Shown here piece by piece: positions 1 to 13,200 of a stretch of 64,000 nucleotides of DNA. The DNA lies in contig JAOALB010000120.1 in the NCBI GenBank assembly GCA_025331125.1, positions 49,515 to 113,514 on the forward strand. The letters are read 5' to 3'. Under the pieces are notes generated by a model. That model was not told the DNA's origin and did not search any database. It was given only the letters and a program-made list of their open reading frames with translations. Numbering within the stretch: the stretch's first letter is position 1; every line of letters starts with the position of its first letter. This DNA is from Mycogone perniciosa (lineage: Eukaryota; Ascomycota; Sordariomycetes; Hypocreales; Hypocreaceae). A program made the position numbers and the translations under genes.

Positions 1-809
1 GCGTTTGAGCAAGCGTTTCCTCGGTTGGGTCCTCTGTGCAATATATACAAGATTCATCCAGCGAATTGCTCTGCTCCTCCGCAGTCCAACCACAGACGGT
101 GCTCCACACGCTCTGGGGTTTGACAACGAACAAAAACGTCCCTCCTTTCGGGAACTTGAAAGGTGACTCCTTTTTTTTTACTTCTTTATTCGGCATCTCC
201 TTGCATGTGATATTTTGGTGGTCGCAGATTCTTCACTCTGCGGCTATGAATTACGCAGTGAGAAAAGTTTTTCTTTATTTCTCCATTTGAAAGGGACGAT
301 CATTATTCGGGAATGCAAGCAAAGGTCGTTGGAAAGGAAAGGAAGGGTATTCGCTTTTTTTCTGATTGGTGGGAATCACGGGAGTTTGACAAGCAGGCTC
401 TCTCTCAAGGCAGAGGGACTTTTTTTTCCCCCTTATATAGGACATGGGGGATTCTACATAGCTTGAAAGGGGGAGAGGTCGTTGAGGGGAGGGTATACAT
501 AGGTGCAGTTGGTGTATCTATTCGGCTGTTTCCTTATCCCTCAAGCTCTAGGCGTCGAAGTGCTTGCAACGGGGAATCAAGAGCGTCAACAAATACATGG
601 ACATGATGTTGCTTTTAATGTTTCCGTGCCATAACCGTTCCGTGATTCATAACTCATATATTCATTTACACATTTCATCCATATCTGTGTCCAGCAAGGT
701 TTCATCTATAGCAAAATAAGCCCCCCTTTTCCCCCGGGGGATCCTTGGGCTACGCAAAGCCATCAAAGCCATCACAGGTAACGACGGCAAAACCCTCCTC
801 CCCTCCTTT
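1..809. other. No gene recognised (window edge)
   Basis: Only short overlapping open frames without family resemblance are seen here. The segment lies downstream of the minus-strand WD40 gene that ends at 810 and probably includes its 3' untranslated region. Homopolymer T runs occur near 170-180 and 420-428. A gene entering from outside the window cannot be excluded. Confidence 0.4.
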
Positions 810-2593
810 TCACTCCTCGTCCTCACCAGCCCCAGTCGTTGCGAACCCAAACTTGCGCAACATAGGCCCCTCCGCAAAGAACAAGCTCGGCCGCTTCTCC
901 CCCGGCAATGTCTGGAACATCATCGCGCGGATCGGCGTCTCGCTCGAGACCCGATCCAAGCCCTGCGCGCCGGGACTGCGCACCACTCTCCCCGTCTTGA
1001 GGCTGAACAGCTTCACCGTGCCGTCGTCGTGCGCGGCGGCTACGACGTTGAGCTCGGGACACACGGCCCAGCCGATGTGGAAGTGCGCTTGGTTGCGGTA
1101 CTCGGGGAACTCGAGGATGGGACGCGCGCCGTTGGGTTTCCGGGAGAAGAAGCGCATGTCGTAGAGCGACATGCTGTTCTGCAGGCCTGCGACGAGGACC
1201 TGATGGGGGTTCACGCTGCGGAGGTGCGAGATGGAGCTGGCGTGGGGGATCCAGCGCCACTCGCACTCCGGGACGCGCATGTCGGTGATCCAGAGACGGG
1301 GCTGACGGCCGCCAGCGAGGACGATGTTGTGGTTGCCGTTTTGGAAGTCCTGGTCGAAGATCTCGCGGGGAGTGTTGTTGTGTTTGTTGCGGCGGTGGGT
1401 GCTGGGTTGAGACTGTCCGTGGGTTGAGAGCCAGGCGATGGAGTCGTTGGATCGGACGCGGAGAAGACCTTTGTTGGTGCCGATGACGCAAAGGAGGTCT
1501 GAGGATGCTGGGGCGGGTGTGCATTGGTAGACGCCCCATGGGCCGCGGAATTGGAGTTGGGTCGTCATTTGTTCATCGTTGGTTGCTTTGTGACTGGGAG
1601 TTAGTCGAAACACGAATAGATAGAGAGTCAGAGCAGGGGCATTGTTGCCGACATACAGCCATCATACAACTGGTACGGCTGGACGTCAAAGCTCGACTCC
1701 AGCGGCGGCTCGAAGAAGTAAAAGGCGTTCCCATGATTCGGCTCTCGCGAAGTCATCATGATCTTGTGAGACGGTTTATGATAGGTGATGGACGACACTT
1801 GCGGGCAATAGACCATTTGAGTCCCAAGCCTTCGACTAGTGCTGTCCGCTCCCTCAACTTTGGACGGGAGGCAGATGCTATTTCCCGGTTCCTTGATCAG
1901 CTTCAGTCCATACTTAAAAGGGGGAGGTGAAGATGCCGCTCCTCACTTTTCGTTGTCATCGGTGGTGATGGGAGCTCCCACTATAAGCTCCTCATCCATA
2001 TCTGATTCCAAACCATCAGTCACACTCCATCAGTCACACTCCATCACTCACCCAGAGCATTTCTTTTCACAAGGAAACGGGAATAGCAACTCACTCGCGT
2101 AGACCAACCCCGTCTCCTGACCACACTCCGCGCCTCCCACATACATACACCCCATATGCGCCATCCTCGCCCTCACAAAACTCGGCGCAAAGGGAATACA
2201 CCCCTTATCCACCACGCCGCTCGCCCACATGGCAGCCCCCAGGTCCTCATTATACGGCCTGCCCCAGCCCGGCTCCGCAACGCCCCTGTACTCGATCTGG
2301 CGAGACAGCAAGCCCAGCGCAGTGACGTCGCGACGCATGCCATGGCGTTTGATATGGTTCTTGGTCAAGTCCGCTCTCTGGCGCTTCGTCTCTGCAGCTT
2401 GGACCTGGACCCTGCGCTTCTTGACAGAGTCGGCGGACCATGCTGCTGAGGGGGGTGCAGTTTGGGACTTTTCGATCTTGAAGTACTTCTTCTTGTCAGA
2501 GTCTATGATGGAAGTCAGTTTCTCGGGCGTCATGAAAACTCATAAGAAGGGGAATCTCGCACCGTAATAGTATCCCGGCATATCTCCCGGCAT
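810..2593 (-). CDS. DCAF4/WDR21-like WD40 protein (substrate receptor of CUL4-DDB1)
   Basis: Predicted protein of 498 residues from four exons: 2593-2563, 2502-2095, 1941-1668 and 1593-810. The lengths sum to 499 codons. The start was chosen because exon 1 reads MPGDMPGYYY and splices directly into DSDKKKYFKI, giving the 'PGYYYD..K.RYFKI' N-terminus typical of the DCAF4 family. The last exon carries WD40-like blades, including ITDMR near residue 345 and LYDMR near residue 380, which resemble the WDxR box used for DDB1 docking. By family knowledge such proteins present substrates to Cullin-4 ubiquitin ligases; the substrate is unknown. The exon 2/3 junction is the least certain because several AG acceptors lie close together. 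It is in tandem with PMA1, which ends about 870 bp upstream of this start. Confidence 0.72.
2013..2045. repeat. 14-bp tandem repeat inside an intron
   Basis: The unit CCATCAGTCACACT is present twice in perfect tandem (2013-2026 and 2027-2040), followed by a partial third copy. It lies wholly within the second intron (1942-2094) of the DCAF4-like gene. Confidence 0.9.
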
Positions 2594-3461
2594 GGCTGCA
2601 ACAGGTGAAGGTCTGAAAGCTCAGACCGGGATGGCTTCAATTTGAATGAAGAAAACTCAAAGTCTGGAATTCATCAACAGCGCATCAATAACTCAAAGTA
2701 TGTGCAGTCTGAAATCCCGTAGGCACGAATTCTTGAAATCGTCAACAGAAGCAGGTTGTTGTGTCTGAAATTCATCATGGCCGCCTGGTAACCGTTCGAG
2801 TTCAAAGTGAACTTCAAAATGATATCACGTGACTGACTGAATACAGGACGTTGGAAATTTTCAGGTCTGACAGCTGTCAACGGATCTCATCAGTTGTTCC
2901 GACTTGCGCTGCCGCAAAATACAAAGTGCACCTGGAGTGAGGGAATTCTGAATTTAATCCAACGGAGAAATGTCATTTCGTCATTTCAGACCACTTCAGG
3001 TGTGGCATTTGTCGCTGTGGATGAAAGCACTTTACTTAAGCTTTAGTTAGTTTACAGTTCATTGCCTGACGCCCTCAAAGGCAACGCCATCGAATTAAAG
3101 CCGGTCACATGGCATTACTAAGAGAGCCAGGCTTTCTGAGCCACTCTTGACTATTGACGTCTTCTATTAGCTAACATCAGACACAAGGCAACACACGAGG
3201 CTAAAACATCATGATACTTCAGGACATCACAAGTGGGCCATCAGGGGACAGAGTCAGTCATACCACAATAGCATGCACAAGTTGGATATTATTTTACTTT
3301 TATTCATTAGTTGTCTAGTAGACCATCATAGAAGCATGAAAAGTTTCCTCATCATCCACTTCAGACGTGTCCATTTCAGGTATGACTCGTACAATGCAAA
3401 TTTAACGTAATGAAGGGGAAACAAGCAAGTTAATAAACTCGCGGGTATGTATAGAGCCTAT
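2594..3461. other. Intergenic: DCAF4-like promoter and PMA1 3' region
   Basis: No open frame of convincing coding character. The interval must hold the promoter of the minus-strand DCAF4-like gene (near 2594-2900) and the 3' untranslated region of PMA1 (near 3461 and below). The words tcaggtctga and gttgttccgac-like variants recur, but no repeat longer than about 12 bp was noticed. Confidence 0.6.
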
Positions 3462-6400
3462 TTACTGGGACTTCTCGTGCTGGGTAGACACACGCTGCAG
3501 TGAGACGACTAGAATCAAAGTTAGTGAATGATGTATAGTGTAATATGTAATTGAGTGTAAACTTACCAAAGTCTTCCAGAGAGCGCTGCTTCTGGTTCTG
3601 CTTGGGAGACTTGCCGTGCATCAGGTTGTCGAAGCCGGTGCTGCCCTGCATGAAGTAGTAAAGACCACCCATGATGGCGAAGATACCAAAGGAGAAGATC
3701 CAGATACGGACGACGGCAACAATGCTGGTCTGCTGGCCATTCTCGAACCAACCGAAGATACAGAAGAGAGTGGCAATGATGTCGACCAGGAAGATGGCAC
3801 CGCTGAGCTGCCAAGAAGGAATGGAAGACCAGAAAGGACCGTTGGCACGAGTGATGAAGATCAGCCAGTTCTCAGTAAGGGAGATCTCAAGGAAGAGAAC
3901 CTCGTCAATGTTACCGAAGTTCTGGACGATACCACCGTTGCGGCCACCAGCGTACATGGTGGTGAGGGCAATCCAGGTACCAACAGCCAGAACAACACCG
4001 AGAAGGACGGACATTCCCCAGAGCTTAGGAAGGTTCCACTTGACAGGGGTCTGAGAGTAAGGAGCGTTATCGTAGGCAATAGCAAGGGTAGCAATATCGG
4101 CGAAAATGGCAATGAAGACAACGAGCTCAATGTTCAAGCTGGTGTTCAGGATAGCGACCCAGAGACCAAGGAAGATCTCCATGTGCAGGGACAGAGCGAT
4201 ACGGTAGACAACGTAGGCGTACATACGGTGGAAAATCTGGCGAGAAGTCTTCAGGGCATCGATGATGGCACCCAGACCAGGAGCAAGGAAGACGATATCG
4301 GCAGCGGAACGAGCAGCATCGGAGGAACCCTCGACAGCAATACCAGTGTCAGCCTTCTTCAGGGAGGGAGCATCGTTGACACCGTCACCAGTCATAGCAA
4401 CCAGGTAGCCACGCTGTTGGAGAATCTCGACGACAGAGTACTTGTGTTGGGGGAAGACCTCAGCGAAACCATCAGCAGCCTCAACGAAATCGTAGACCTC
4501 AGAACCGGGCATGTCACCACCGCCACCAAGACCGAGACGCTCAGCGTTGTAGACGTTGGTGCCGAGACCGAGCTGACGAGAAGTCTCACGAGCGATACCG
4601 ACGGCATCACCAGTCAACATCTTGATGGACAGACCGAGGTTCTTGGCTTCGTTGATAGTGCGGGCAGTGTCGTGACGAGGGGGGTCAGAGCAAGGCATAA
4701 TTCCGAGAATCTCCCAAGCACCCTCACCACGCTTGCGGGCAACACCAAGGGAACGGAAACCACGGGTAGCGAACTCAGCGACACAGTTCTTGTAGGCCTT
4801 GTCAATCTCATCAGGGATGGGGTGGTCCTCCTCGACAGTCTTGAGAACGAACAGAGGGGCACCCTTGACACAGGTGATGCGCTCGCCCTGGGGAGACTCG
4901 ACAAGAGCGGTAACCTTCTTGGAGACGGGGTCAAAGGGGTGGAACTCAATAACTTTGTACTTGGACAGAACACCCTTGGCGCGGGGGTAGTACTTGAGAG
5001 CCTTGAGGAAAGCCTTGTCGATGGCATCAATACCCTTCTTCTTGCGGGAAGCGGCCAAGCAGGCAGTAAGCATCAGGTCATCGGCGTCAACACCCTGGAC
5101 GGTGAAGGGCTCAGACAGAGAGAGCTTGTTCTTGGTCAAAGTACCGGTCTTGTCAGAGCAGAGAATCTCGACACCAGCCAGGGACTCGATGGCGCTGAGC
5201 TTCTGGACGATAGCCTGCTTCTTAGCGAGGTAGGCAGCACCGACAGCCATGGTGGTGGTGACGACGGCGGGAAGACCGACAGGGACACCGACGATGGTGA
5301 TGGCCAGAGTGAAACGGAGGATGTCGACGATGCCGTTGGAGCGGTAGAACGAGGAAACCCAGACAACGAGGAGAGTGAGGACGACAAGGATCAGAAGAAT
5401 GGTACCAATGCCGTTGAGGACCTCAGTGAAGTGACCACTGCCACCAGCAGACTGAGAGACGAGAGCAGCGGCACGACCGACGAAGGTGTTGTCACCAGTG
5501 GCGGAGACGACCAAGAAGGCCTCACCACGCTTGACAGCGGAAGAAGCATAGCAAGAGTCACCCTTGTGCTTGTCGACAGCCAGGGACTCACCAGTGATGG
5601 CGGACTGATCAACCTGGAGGAAAGCATCTTCAGTGACGATGCGACCGTCGGCGGGGATGATAGTACCCTGTCCAGTTTGTTAGCTGCGCTGCCGTGGCCG
5701 ATTGCCTTCAATGAATACGAAAAAACTCACCTCCTCAACCTGCAGAATATCACCAGGAACGACTTCGGGAGCCTCAATCTCCTTGAGGGTACCGTCACGG
5801 AGAACAACAGCCTTGAGAGCGAGAGTCTTCTTCAATTCGTCGACAATGGAACCGGCCTGGTATTCTTGGACGAAACCAACACAGGCGTTGAGAAGGAGCA
5901 GAGCGCAGATGACACCGAAATCGACCCAGTCCTGAAGACCGGCAGCCAGGACGGCGGCAGCCTAGAGAAAGACGGAGACCCCGGTTAGCGATCATTCAAA
6001 CACATGCCGTTAGGTGATATTTTGACGATCGACGCCACGGCTTGTCATGTTATGAAAAATAGGACAGTGGGGCAAACAAAGGTGGAACATGTTTGGTGGG
6101 TCAGCATCCTCCACAAGCGATGGCACGCTACAGCGCCAGGAAATAGGCTGTTCCAGACCTGTAGGCCAATTGAACCAATCGCTGCAGCGCCCATAGCTTG
6201 TGTGGACCTCGTAATCTGCGCCGGAAAAAAAGCGCGAAAAAATGTTGCGAGGTGGGTCATCCCAGCGCAATTGGCCAGCTGATGTACAGCAAGGTCGCGA
6301 ATCCCAGACGCAGGTCGCTGGCGCTGATAGTGGTGATGCGTATGATTGATGGATCGCTCCATGTCATGTGCAGTGAAAATGATGTTGTGGCTTGATGATA

Positions 6401-6821
6401 GACTTACCTCCATAACGAACTGGATGGGACCAATGAAGTAAGAGAAGAACTTGAGAATCAGATTCTCCTTCTCCTCCTTCATCTGGTTGAGACCGTACTT
6501 GCGACGGCGGGCGACGACCTCCGACTCGGTCAGACCAAGGCGGCTGTCAGTCTGGAGTATCTCCTCGGGGACGGTACGGCCCATTCCGGGGTTGTGCTCC
6601 TCCTCTTCCTCCTCGAACTCGCCGTGGCCGTCATGGGACTCAAGGTCCTCAATCAGGGCGTCGATGTCCTCATCTTCATCGTCATCATCGGCAGGAGGCG
6701 CATCCCTCTTGGGAGGGACGGCACCGGCAGGGGCATGTTGGTGCACCCTCTTCTCGTCGAAGTTGCCCGACTCGATGGCGGTGTCCAGCGCGGGAGCGCC
6801 GACGGCCTTGTCGTCAGCCAT
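3462..6821 (-). CDS. PMA1: Plasma-membrane H+-ATPase (P3A-type)
   Basis: Predicted protein of 930 residues, close to the usual 920 for filamentous ascomycetes. Exons are 6821-6408, 5961-5731, 5667-3567 and 3508-3462. Seen in the sequence: an acidic N-terminus rich in Asp/Glu (residues 45-80), TGES actuator motif near 240, phosphorylation motif CSDKTGTLT with the catalytic Asp near 387, the GDGVND hinge motif, about ten membrane segments, and the conserved C-terminal autoinhibitory tail, which becomes readable only after removing the last intron (3509-3566) and ends STQHEKSQ. It pumps protons out of the cell with ATP and drives secondary uptake. The ATG at 6821 (MADDK) is preferred over the in-frame ATG at 6848 because it matches the family N-terminus. 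The first intron is unusually long, 446 bp (5962-6407). Codon use is strongly biased, as expected for a highly expressed gene. Confidence 0.97.
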
Positions 6822-7200
6822 TGCGAGCTTCGGACCAAGATGCTGCACACGATATGGTATTTCTTATGCGGCTGTTGATTGACGGTGCTGACAGGACAGG
6901 AGAGTAAAGTAGAGGCGGTCCTTAGGATGGGGTGACAGGGCTAGAAATGCCGCGTCTGTCAAAAGGGTATTGTATTAAGGGATTAAGGGGAGGAGTGGAG
7001 AGGAGAAGAAGGGGGAGAAGAGTGTAGAGCACCACACGAAGAGGTAGGGGACGTTTAAATGCAACGCACTCGTGGGTGAAGAAGAAAGAAAGAAAAAGGG
7101 TCAATTGAGTTGGGCGAGACGGAACTATTTCAATGGATGCATTTGACTTTTCTGGGAGCAGCAAGCAAGCAACGAGCCTACCACGCTGGCGCCGTGCGAA
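6822..7200 (-). promoter_or_regulatory. PMA1 leader/promoter with pyrimidine-rich tract
   Basis: Read on the minus strand, about 6965-7030 is a CT-rich tract just upstream of the PMA1 start, a usual feature of core promoters of highly expressed filamentous-fungal genes. A potential upstream open frame of 80 codons runs from 7164 to 6922. It would matter only if transcription begins upstream of 7164, which the sequence does not show. Confidence 0.45.
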
Positions 7201-10200
7201 CCCACCTCATGACGGGACCAGGCACGGCGAAAGGCTGGGGGGCTGCTGGGGCACGCCATGCTAGCACTGAGCAGAGCTAGGGCGAAAGCGGCACCCTACA
7301 GTGCGTCCAAGGTACAAAGGGTACCCAGCGCCGGGCCGTGTGGATTTGGGTGAGGCGCGCACCGTGGACCCGCAAAGGTCTCGTCAATCAAGCCTCCACG
7401 GTGCATACCCAAGGTACAAGCTCAAGCGCTGGACGCAACCTTGCACTCATGGGTCCCGGCTGAGGCGGAAGAGACTGCACTGCGGCGCACGGTGCTGTCC
7501 GCCGCGGCCGCAGGGCAAACACACAGTGCGCCCTCAGCAGTCGCTCGCACGCAAGACGGTAATTTCATCAGGAGGCTCAGGAGCAGTATAGGGTCCCTGC
7601 TAGCACAGATGGCGGGCCTTGGCGGATCCGGTACGCCCATCGGAGATACCTTGCTGACCAGGCATTTTCATTTCTGGAGCATGACCGATAACAGAGCGTG
7701 TGTGTTGTTGTGCTGTATTCTACATGCTGGTAGTAGTGGTAGGGGGTTTTCTCATCATACTGCTAGTAGGTAGTACTACTACTACTACGATATCTGAGGC
7801 CTGGGAATGCCGATGCTAATACGGAGTACTAGACACGGTGTACCAAGCACAGGCGTATGCCAATTGGAATTGGGCGAGCCAACTAGCCAGCCAGCCAGCC
7901 AACCAGGGTTATGGTTATGGTTTGCAGATGACATGACAGCATCAAAGACCCGGAGCGAGGTACGAGTATATCTTTGAACAATAAAAAATAAATTTTGCAA
8001 GAATCATTCATCCCTCGCACTCGCGTGCCAACTCAATTGTCAACTCAAACCCCCAAATCTCCATTTTACCCTTGGCAGTACTTCCGTAGCCGATTCCGCA
8101 AAGTTTCATCGCCCTTCGCCCTCCATTGTCTGGGCGCGCGTTGTTTGTCCTACGAGTAGTACTGAACAAACTCGCTGAGGCATTTTCGACTTCGGTTCCA
8201 TGATGACGACACTGGGGCGTCTGGGTCCTCAGACTCCTCCTAGTCGGGTCTGGCGCCATTAGTCCCATTAGTCCTGGCCGGGCCGGCGGTCAGCGAGCGA
8301 GTGACATTGCTGCTGATGATCCTACTGGGCCTGGCTAAGCCAGATGCCGGCAGCAATCAGGGCCAAGTGGGCTAGGGGGGCCAGGTACCTGCAGCTCCCG
8401 CAATCTCCCTCTGCATTCTTGCGTACCCTCCGTGGGTACCGATAAACATGATGCAACATACGGAGTGCTACAGAGTACTCCGTCCTCGTGCGGAGTGGTG
8501 GTAAAACAAAACAACTGACCAAAACGACACCACACACACCACACGCACACACACAGACGACACGCGCCACACCACTAGGAGAGCCCGTTTGTTTCCGCTT
8601 GACAATTACTGAATATGGCAGTCTGTATAATTCGGGGGCTAAGTTATAGTGCTACTGGTACGGAGTACCACTACACAGTACCACCACTACTCATCAACCG
8701 CTGCAGTAGTAGTATTACCCGGTAGTCTTAATGATCTGTCGCTTTCAGTTCAGACAGCTTCTACAACGCCGGCCATGCTCAATTTCCAATCGGTATGGAA
8801 CGTAACAACTGCCTTGGGAACACGCCGCTCGAACGCCTCGTTCATGTCTTGTCTCACCACATCTGAATCTTGGTCTGATTGCGCGTCAAACACTCACACA
8901 AACCCACGGCACTGCGCCCTTCCAGCCAGGTGTCATCTGAAAACGGCGTCTCTGCTTTCTTTTAAGCTTGTTACCGTGATCAAACGTCGTTGCCTGCAGC
9001 CGTGTCTCAAAAGAAGGGATCAAACACTGTCTATCCACCTACGAGCACTCCGTACTCCTTATCTACCTACTCCTTGCACGTATTCGTAGTACTGGTCTTG
9101 GCCATCTCCCTTTGTACCCCGTACTCTGTATACCCTCATCGAACGCTCTGGTCCCGCGTGATGGGTGAGACACACTGGTGGTGTAATTATATCACAAGAA
9201 ACGGAACATCTTATCGCGGGAATGCTCTGATGGGCCGTGCACACATAATCAACGGAGATATATCATACTTGCTCGGTAGATGAATGGATGCCAAGCCTTG
9301 GTGTCTCTGCCTTGCACGCCTCTATCTCTCTCCCTTGGCTTGGTCACCCGTATTTTATTATTGGAGAGTCACATTACTCGTAGAGCTGGCAAACACAATT
9401 TCAAGTAATAACAACTAGATGCATCTAGCCTAATGACACTTCCATCTGGCGTATTCAGCGTGCGGTGAGAGTAGGTAGTAGTAGCACGCCGTTTCCCAGG
9501 CAAACGGCACTCATAATAGGGTAGGATGCACTGGCGTCTTCAGCAATGCACAATCGCACAAAGCCCATGTCAACCAGGACGTCAATGCCGCCGAGTGCAG
9601 CCATCACGATCTCAGCCAACGCTTCTTCCCTGTCCGCCTGGGCTTGTTGTGGCTTGCCGCCCGGGGGGCACCCGCACTGACAACGCTCCAATCAACAGGG
9701 CCATCTTCAGCACAGAGCAGCAGCTCGAGCACCGTGTGCCATACTGGCTCCGAGGGAGAGCCGATAAGTACATACAGTATTATTACTGCCCAGGTTTGAA
9801 TCCGCCTAGACCTCATGGCTTCGTCTCAGTTCTCCACGTCACGCTAGCTTGTTGGAGAGATGGCAAGACACGAGTAATAGACATAGTACTATTACTACTA
9901 CGACTTACAGATTTGCGTCGCTGGTTGTCACGGCGAGAGCGTAAAAAAAAGATGGGGCCTAGCATCTTGTCTGCCTGGATTGTTATTATTACCATCATTG
10001 TTTATTGATTGCCTCGGAGGGTCCAAGATGATAATACGGTGTAGTAAGAGTACATTGTTTCACCCTCTCCTGACGTAGTAGGAAGTGCTCCTCCTGATGG
10101 TCTTGCCCTCACCAACTGTACGAGTATTGGCGTAGGATCCGGTATTGTTCAGTTGAATGAATTGTCGTCACCAACAGGGGCCGAGAGCGGCGAGTCGTTC

Positions 10201-13200
10201 GCGGTCGCGGTGACAATTTACAACCAACGGAGTCGCAAAACGCCATGAGCGGCTGACCACATTTGCCTCCTCGGAATCCCTCTCTCTCCCTCTCTCTCGT
10301 TATCTTTATTTTTATTATTCTTCGTAGCGAAACGTCGAAAGCCCCCGGGGTATCCGATTTCCGAGCCGACCGCGGCAACTAATAAAGAATAATTGGGACC
10401 GTTGAGTGAGACGAATGGGATTGGTAGATAATAGTAACACCGAGGATCTAATATTAGGGAGGCGAGGAGGATGGCGAGGCGAGACGAGGCGGGACGAGGC
10501 CATTCTACGTGTCAATGGATGTGTGAACAAAGAAAGAGTCGCAAGAGAGAAAAAAGGCCTGCACCAACTAACTACGTCATTAGGATGGCCTCTACTTTGG
10601 TCACCCGCGATCCCTCTTCTTCTCCCCTGTCTCCCTGCGTCTTCTCTCCAACCATTTCTCTCCATCTATCTCCATGGGCGTGCATCAATCCTATTCATCT
10701 CTCCATCTATCTCCATCCGGGGAGGATAGGCGACAATAGCCCCGTGCGCCATTGACCAATTGGCTCAAACGTAAAGGGTGCAGGTGTGCAGGTTTTTTCT
10801 TCCCTCTGTTGGAACACGACAATTCGTCGCGTCGGCTTCGCCGTGTGCGGATAGCTTCTTCTGGGGGGGCGTTCTGCCAAGCCGCTCTCTGCGCATTCTG
10901 GAACGACCGCTAGGAGACTGTACGAGATGCGGTGGTGTAGGAAAAGCACGCAGCCAGACAAAGAGGGCAAAAAATGATTAATACAATCGCCGGCGAGAAC
11001 CGCCACCACCTCCTTGGCTTGATTGAGTCCTTTTTTTCTTTCTGGTGACGCCCTTCTTCTATCAATCCATCGCTTCGCTTGTCATCCATACCTACGAGTA
11101 CGAAGCAGCTGCGCAGTCGAAGTAGTATGTACATACAGACGGAGGATGTCCGTTGTAACTGTTACCTCATGTGGTCATGTAGTACTGAACCTCAGAGCCA
11201 CGCTGCGTGAGAAAAATGGGGCGTCAATGAATCGCATGCCGCCCACGAGGCGGCGTCGACAAACCAAAAAGCCACCGAATGCATGTAAAGAGCATGTACA
11301 GTAACATGCCTGCACTTACATCGTAGCACGGCGATACGGGTAGATCCCGCCTAAGTAGCAACTTGCTGGATATTCTGCTAGTACCACGAAGTACTATCAC
11401 TATTACCACTACTCGTACGGAGTACTATCAACAACATGTCATATAAAAAAAGATATTGATCCATATACTACTAGTACTACGGAGTGTGTGCTTCCCGAAA
11501 ACCGTCCTATTCTCGATCCCGTCTCTGAGCCATTAGAACCAAGGTAATTTTTCGTATTTTCGCCCTCGTGTATTCCCTACGTGCCAAGAGTCTCTCATAC
11601 AGCCACTCTCATCATGGCCCCCATCTCGTTCTCTCCTTTTCCCCAATGCCGACTCTTTTTCTTGACCGACTCGACGAGGGAATTTCTTACATAGTACGGA
11701 GTACTACTAGCACTACCACTCTTTTTTTCGGTTGCCGGCGCCGTGGGGCCACGGCCTTGGCCTTTTTCCCTAAATCGCCGGGCAACGGAGCAAATCAGCG
11801 TCTCCATTGTCTCCCCAACGCTGCACCGCCAGCACATAATACGGGGAGAGGTTACTACTCCATATCTGGTGGTACATAGTACTCGTAGGCAATCGGTGTA
11901 ATTATCCGTCATGTCTCCTGTCTTTGACTACTCTGTAGTGTGCGGTACTGTAGCATTTTCTCCCGTGAGCTTCATGGTTAGCTCGCACCCACACGTATTA
12001 GCAGTTGCCTAGCTATTATGGACACTGCTACCAGGGACAGCCCCAACGTTGTCTTGTCTCTCGATTGCTCGCTGCCTGGTGTCGAGAACGGGCCTCCCTG
12101 TCCTGTCCCTGGGCGACATGGGTATTGGCGCCCTGACGGGTCATTGCGCAGCATTTACTCCACGATCTTGATCAGAGGAGAGAGTCCGGGGTTGCAAATC
12201 GCGAGCACGGTGAATGCTGGGGGTTGTACTCGTAGCAGTCGTACTACAAGTACTACTAGTAGTAATAACATTGGGATCATCTACGGAATATTACAAAGAG
12301 CTGGGATGTAAGCATACGATTCATTTCCTGGTTCTCCCGGAAGAGGACGTATGCACTTCGTACAAGACTATTAATTCTCCGTATCTGCAAATTACAACAA
12401 TGCAATGTTTGTACGGGTACAGCAACTTATTACCAACTAGCAAAGCACAGTTCAGCAGCAATCAATTAAAGCAGGCATCTCAACATGTCGCGTGAGCCGT
12501 GTGAAGCGTTTATTACAAGCATGTATCCTTTCATTGCTCGCCTCAACCTGTATCGCCGCGCTGCACTGGCGCGGCACGGCCTCGCCTATTTTCAGCCTCT
12601 TCCTCCTCCACCCGAGATTCCTCATCAGCAACCATTCTGACGAGTCCTTTGATTACCTAACTCTCCAACCTCCATGGAGGAACGGAACAGGAACTCGGTG
12701 GACCAACCAACGACAAGCAAATCAGCTCGCAGGGATATCCATAGCAATCAGCTCACCACCACCCGCCAGCGAAACCCGTTCCGTCAGAACCGAGTCCGAA
12801 TCATTGAAGTTTTTTTTTTTTTTTAGTGGATCGGACCGCACTACACACTACACACGTCCTTGAACCGGCACAGCGTGTGCCGCGTTCCTCTCTCTCTTTT
12901 GCTCGTCAAAAAGCTTGAAGCCTCATTTTTGGGTGGCCGGCGTTTTTGAGATGTTTTTTTTTTTCCTTCTCTGTTGCCGGCCTTCCGAATCCCGATATCG
13001 CCATGTGGAATCTTCACATGTAGTCGTACTTGGTACTTACTTGGTAGTTGTGATATTATCCCGCCTGCAGCAAAGATGAGCGCTTTTTTTTAAGATGCCA
13101 TTGAGCGTTTGACAAGTGTACGGATAATACGGAGTATTAGTAGCACTACGTGTATGTACGAATATGTATGCATGACCATATCCAGAATAGCAGCACACGA

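Noticed and set aside
3616..5988. A 790-codon open frame on the plus strand
   Set aside because: It is the exact antisense of PMA1 and arises from that gene's biased codon use; the protein is low-complexity and matches nothing.
12492..12863. Open frame with a signal-peptide-like start
   Set aside because: It runs through a 15-T homopolymer as a Phe run and lacks cysteines or domains, so chance is likelier.
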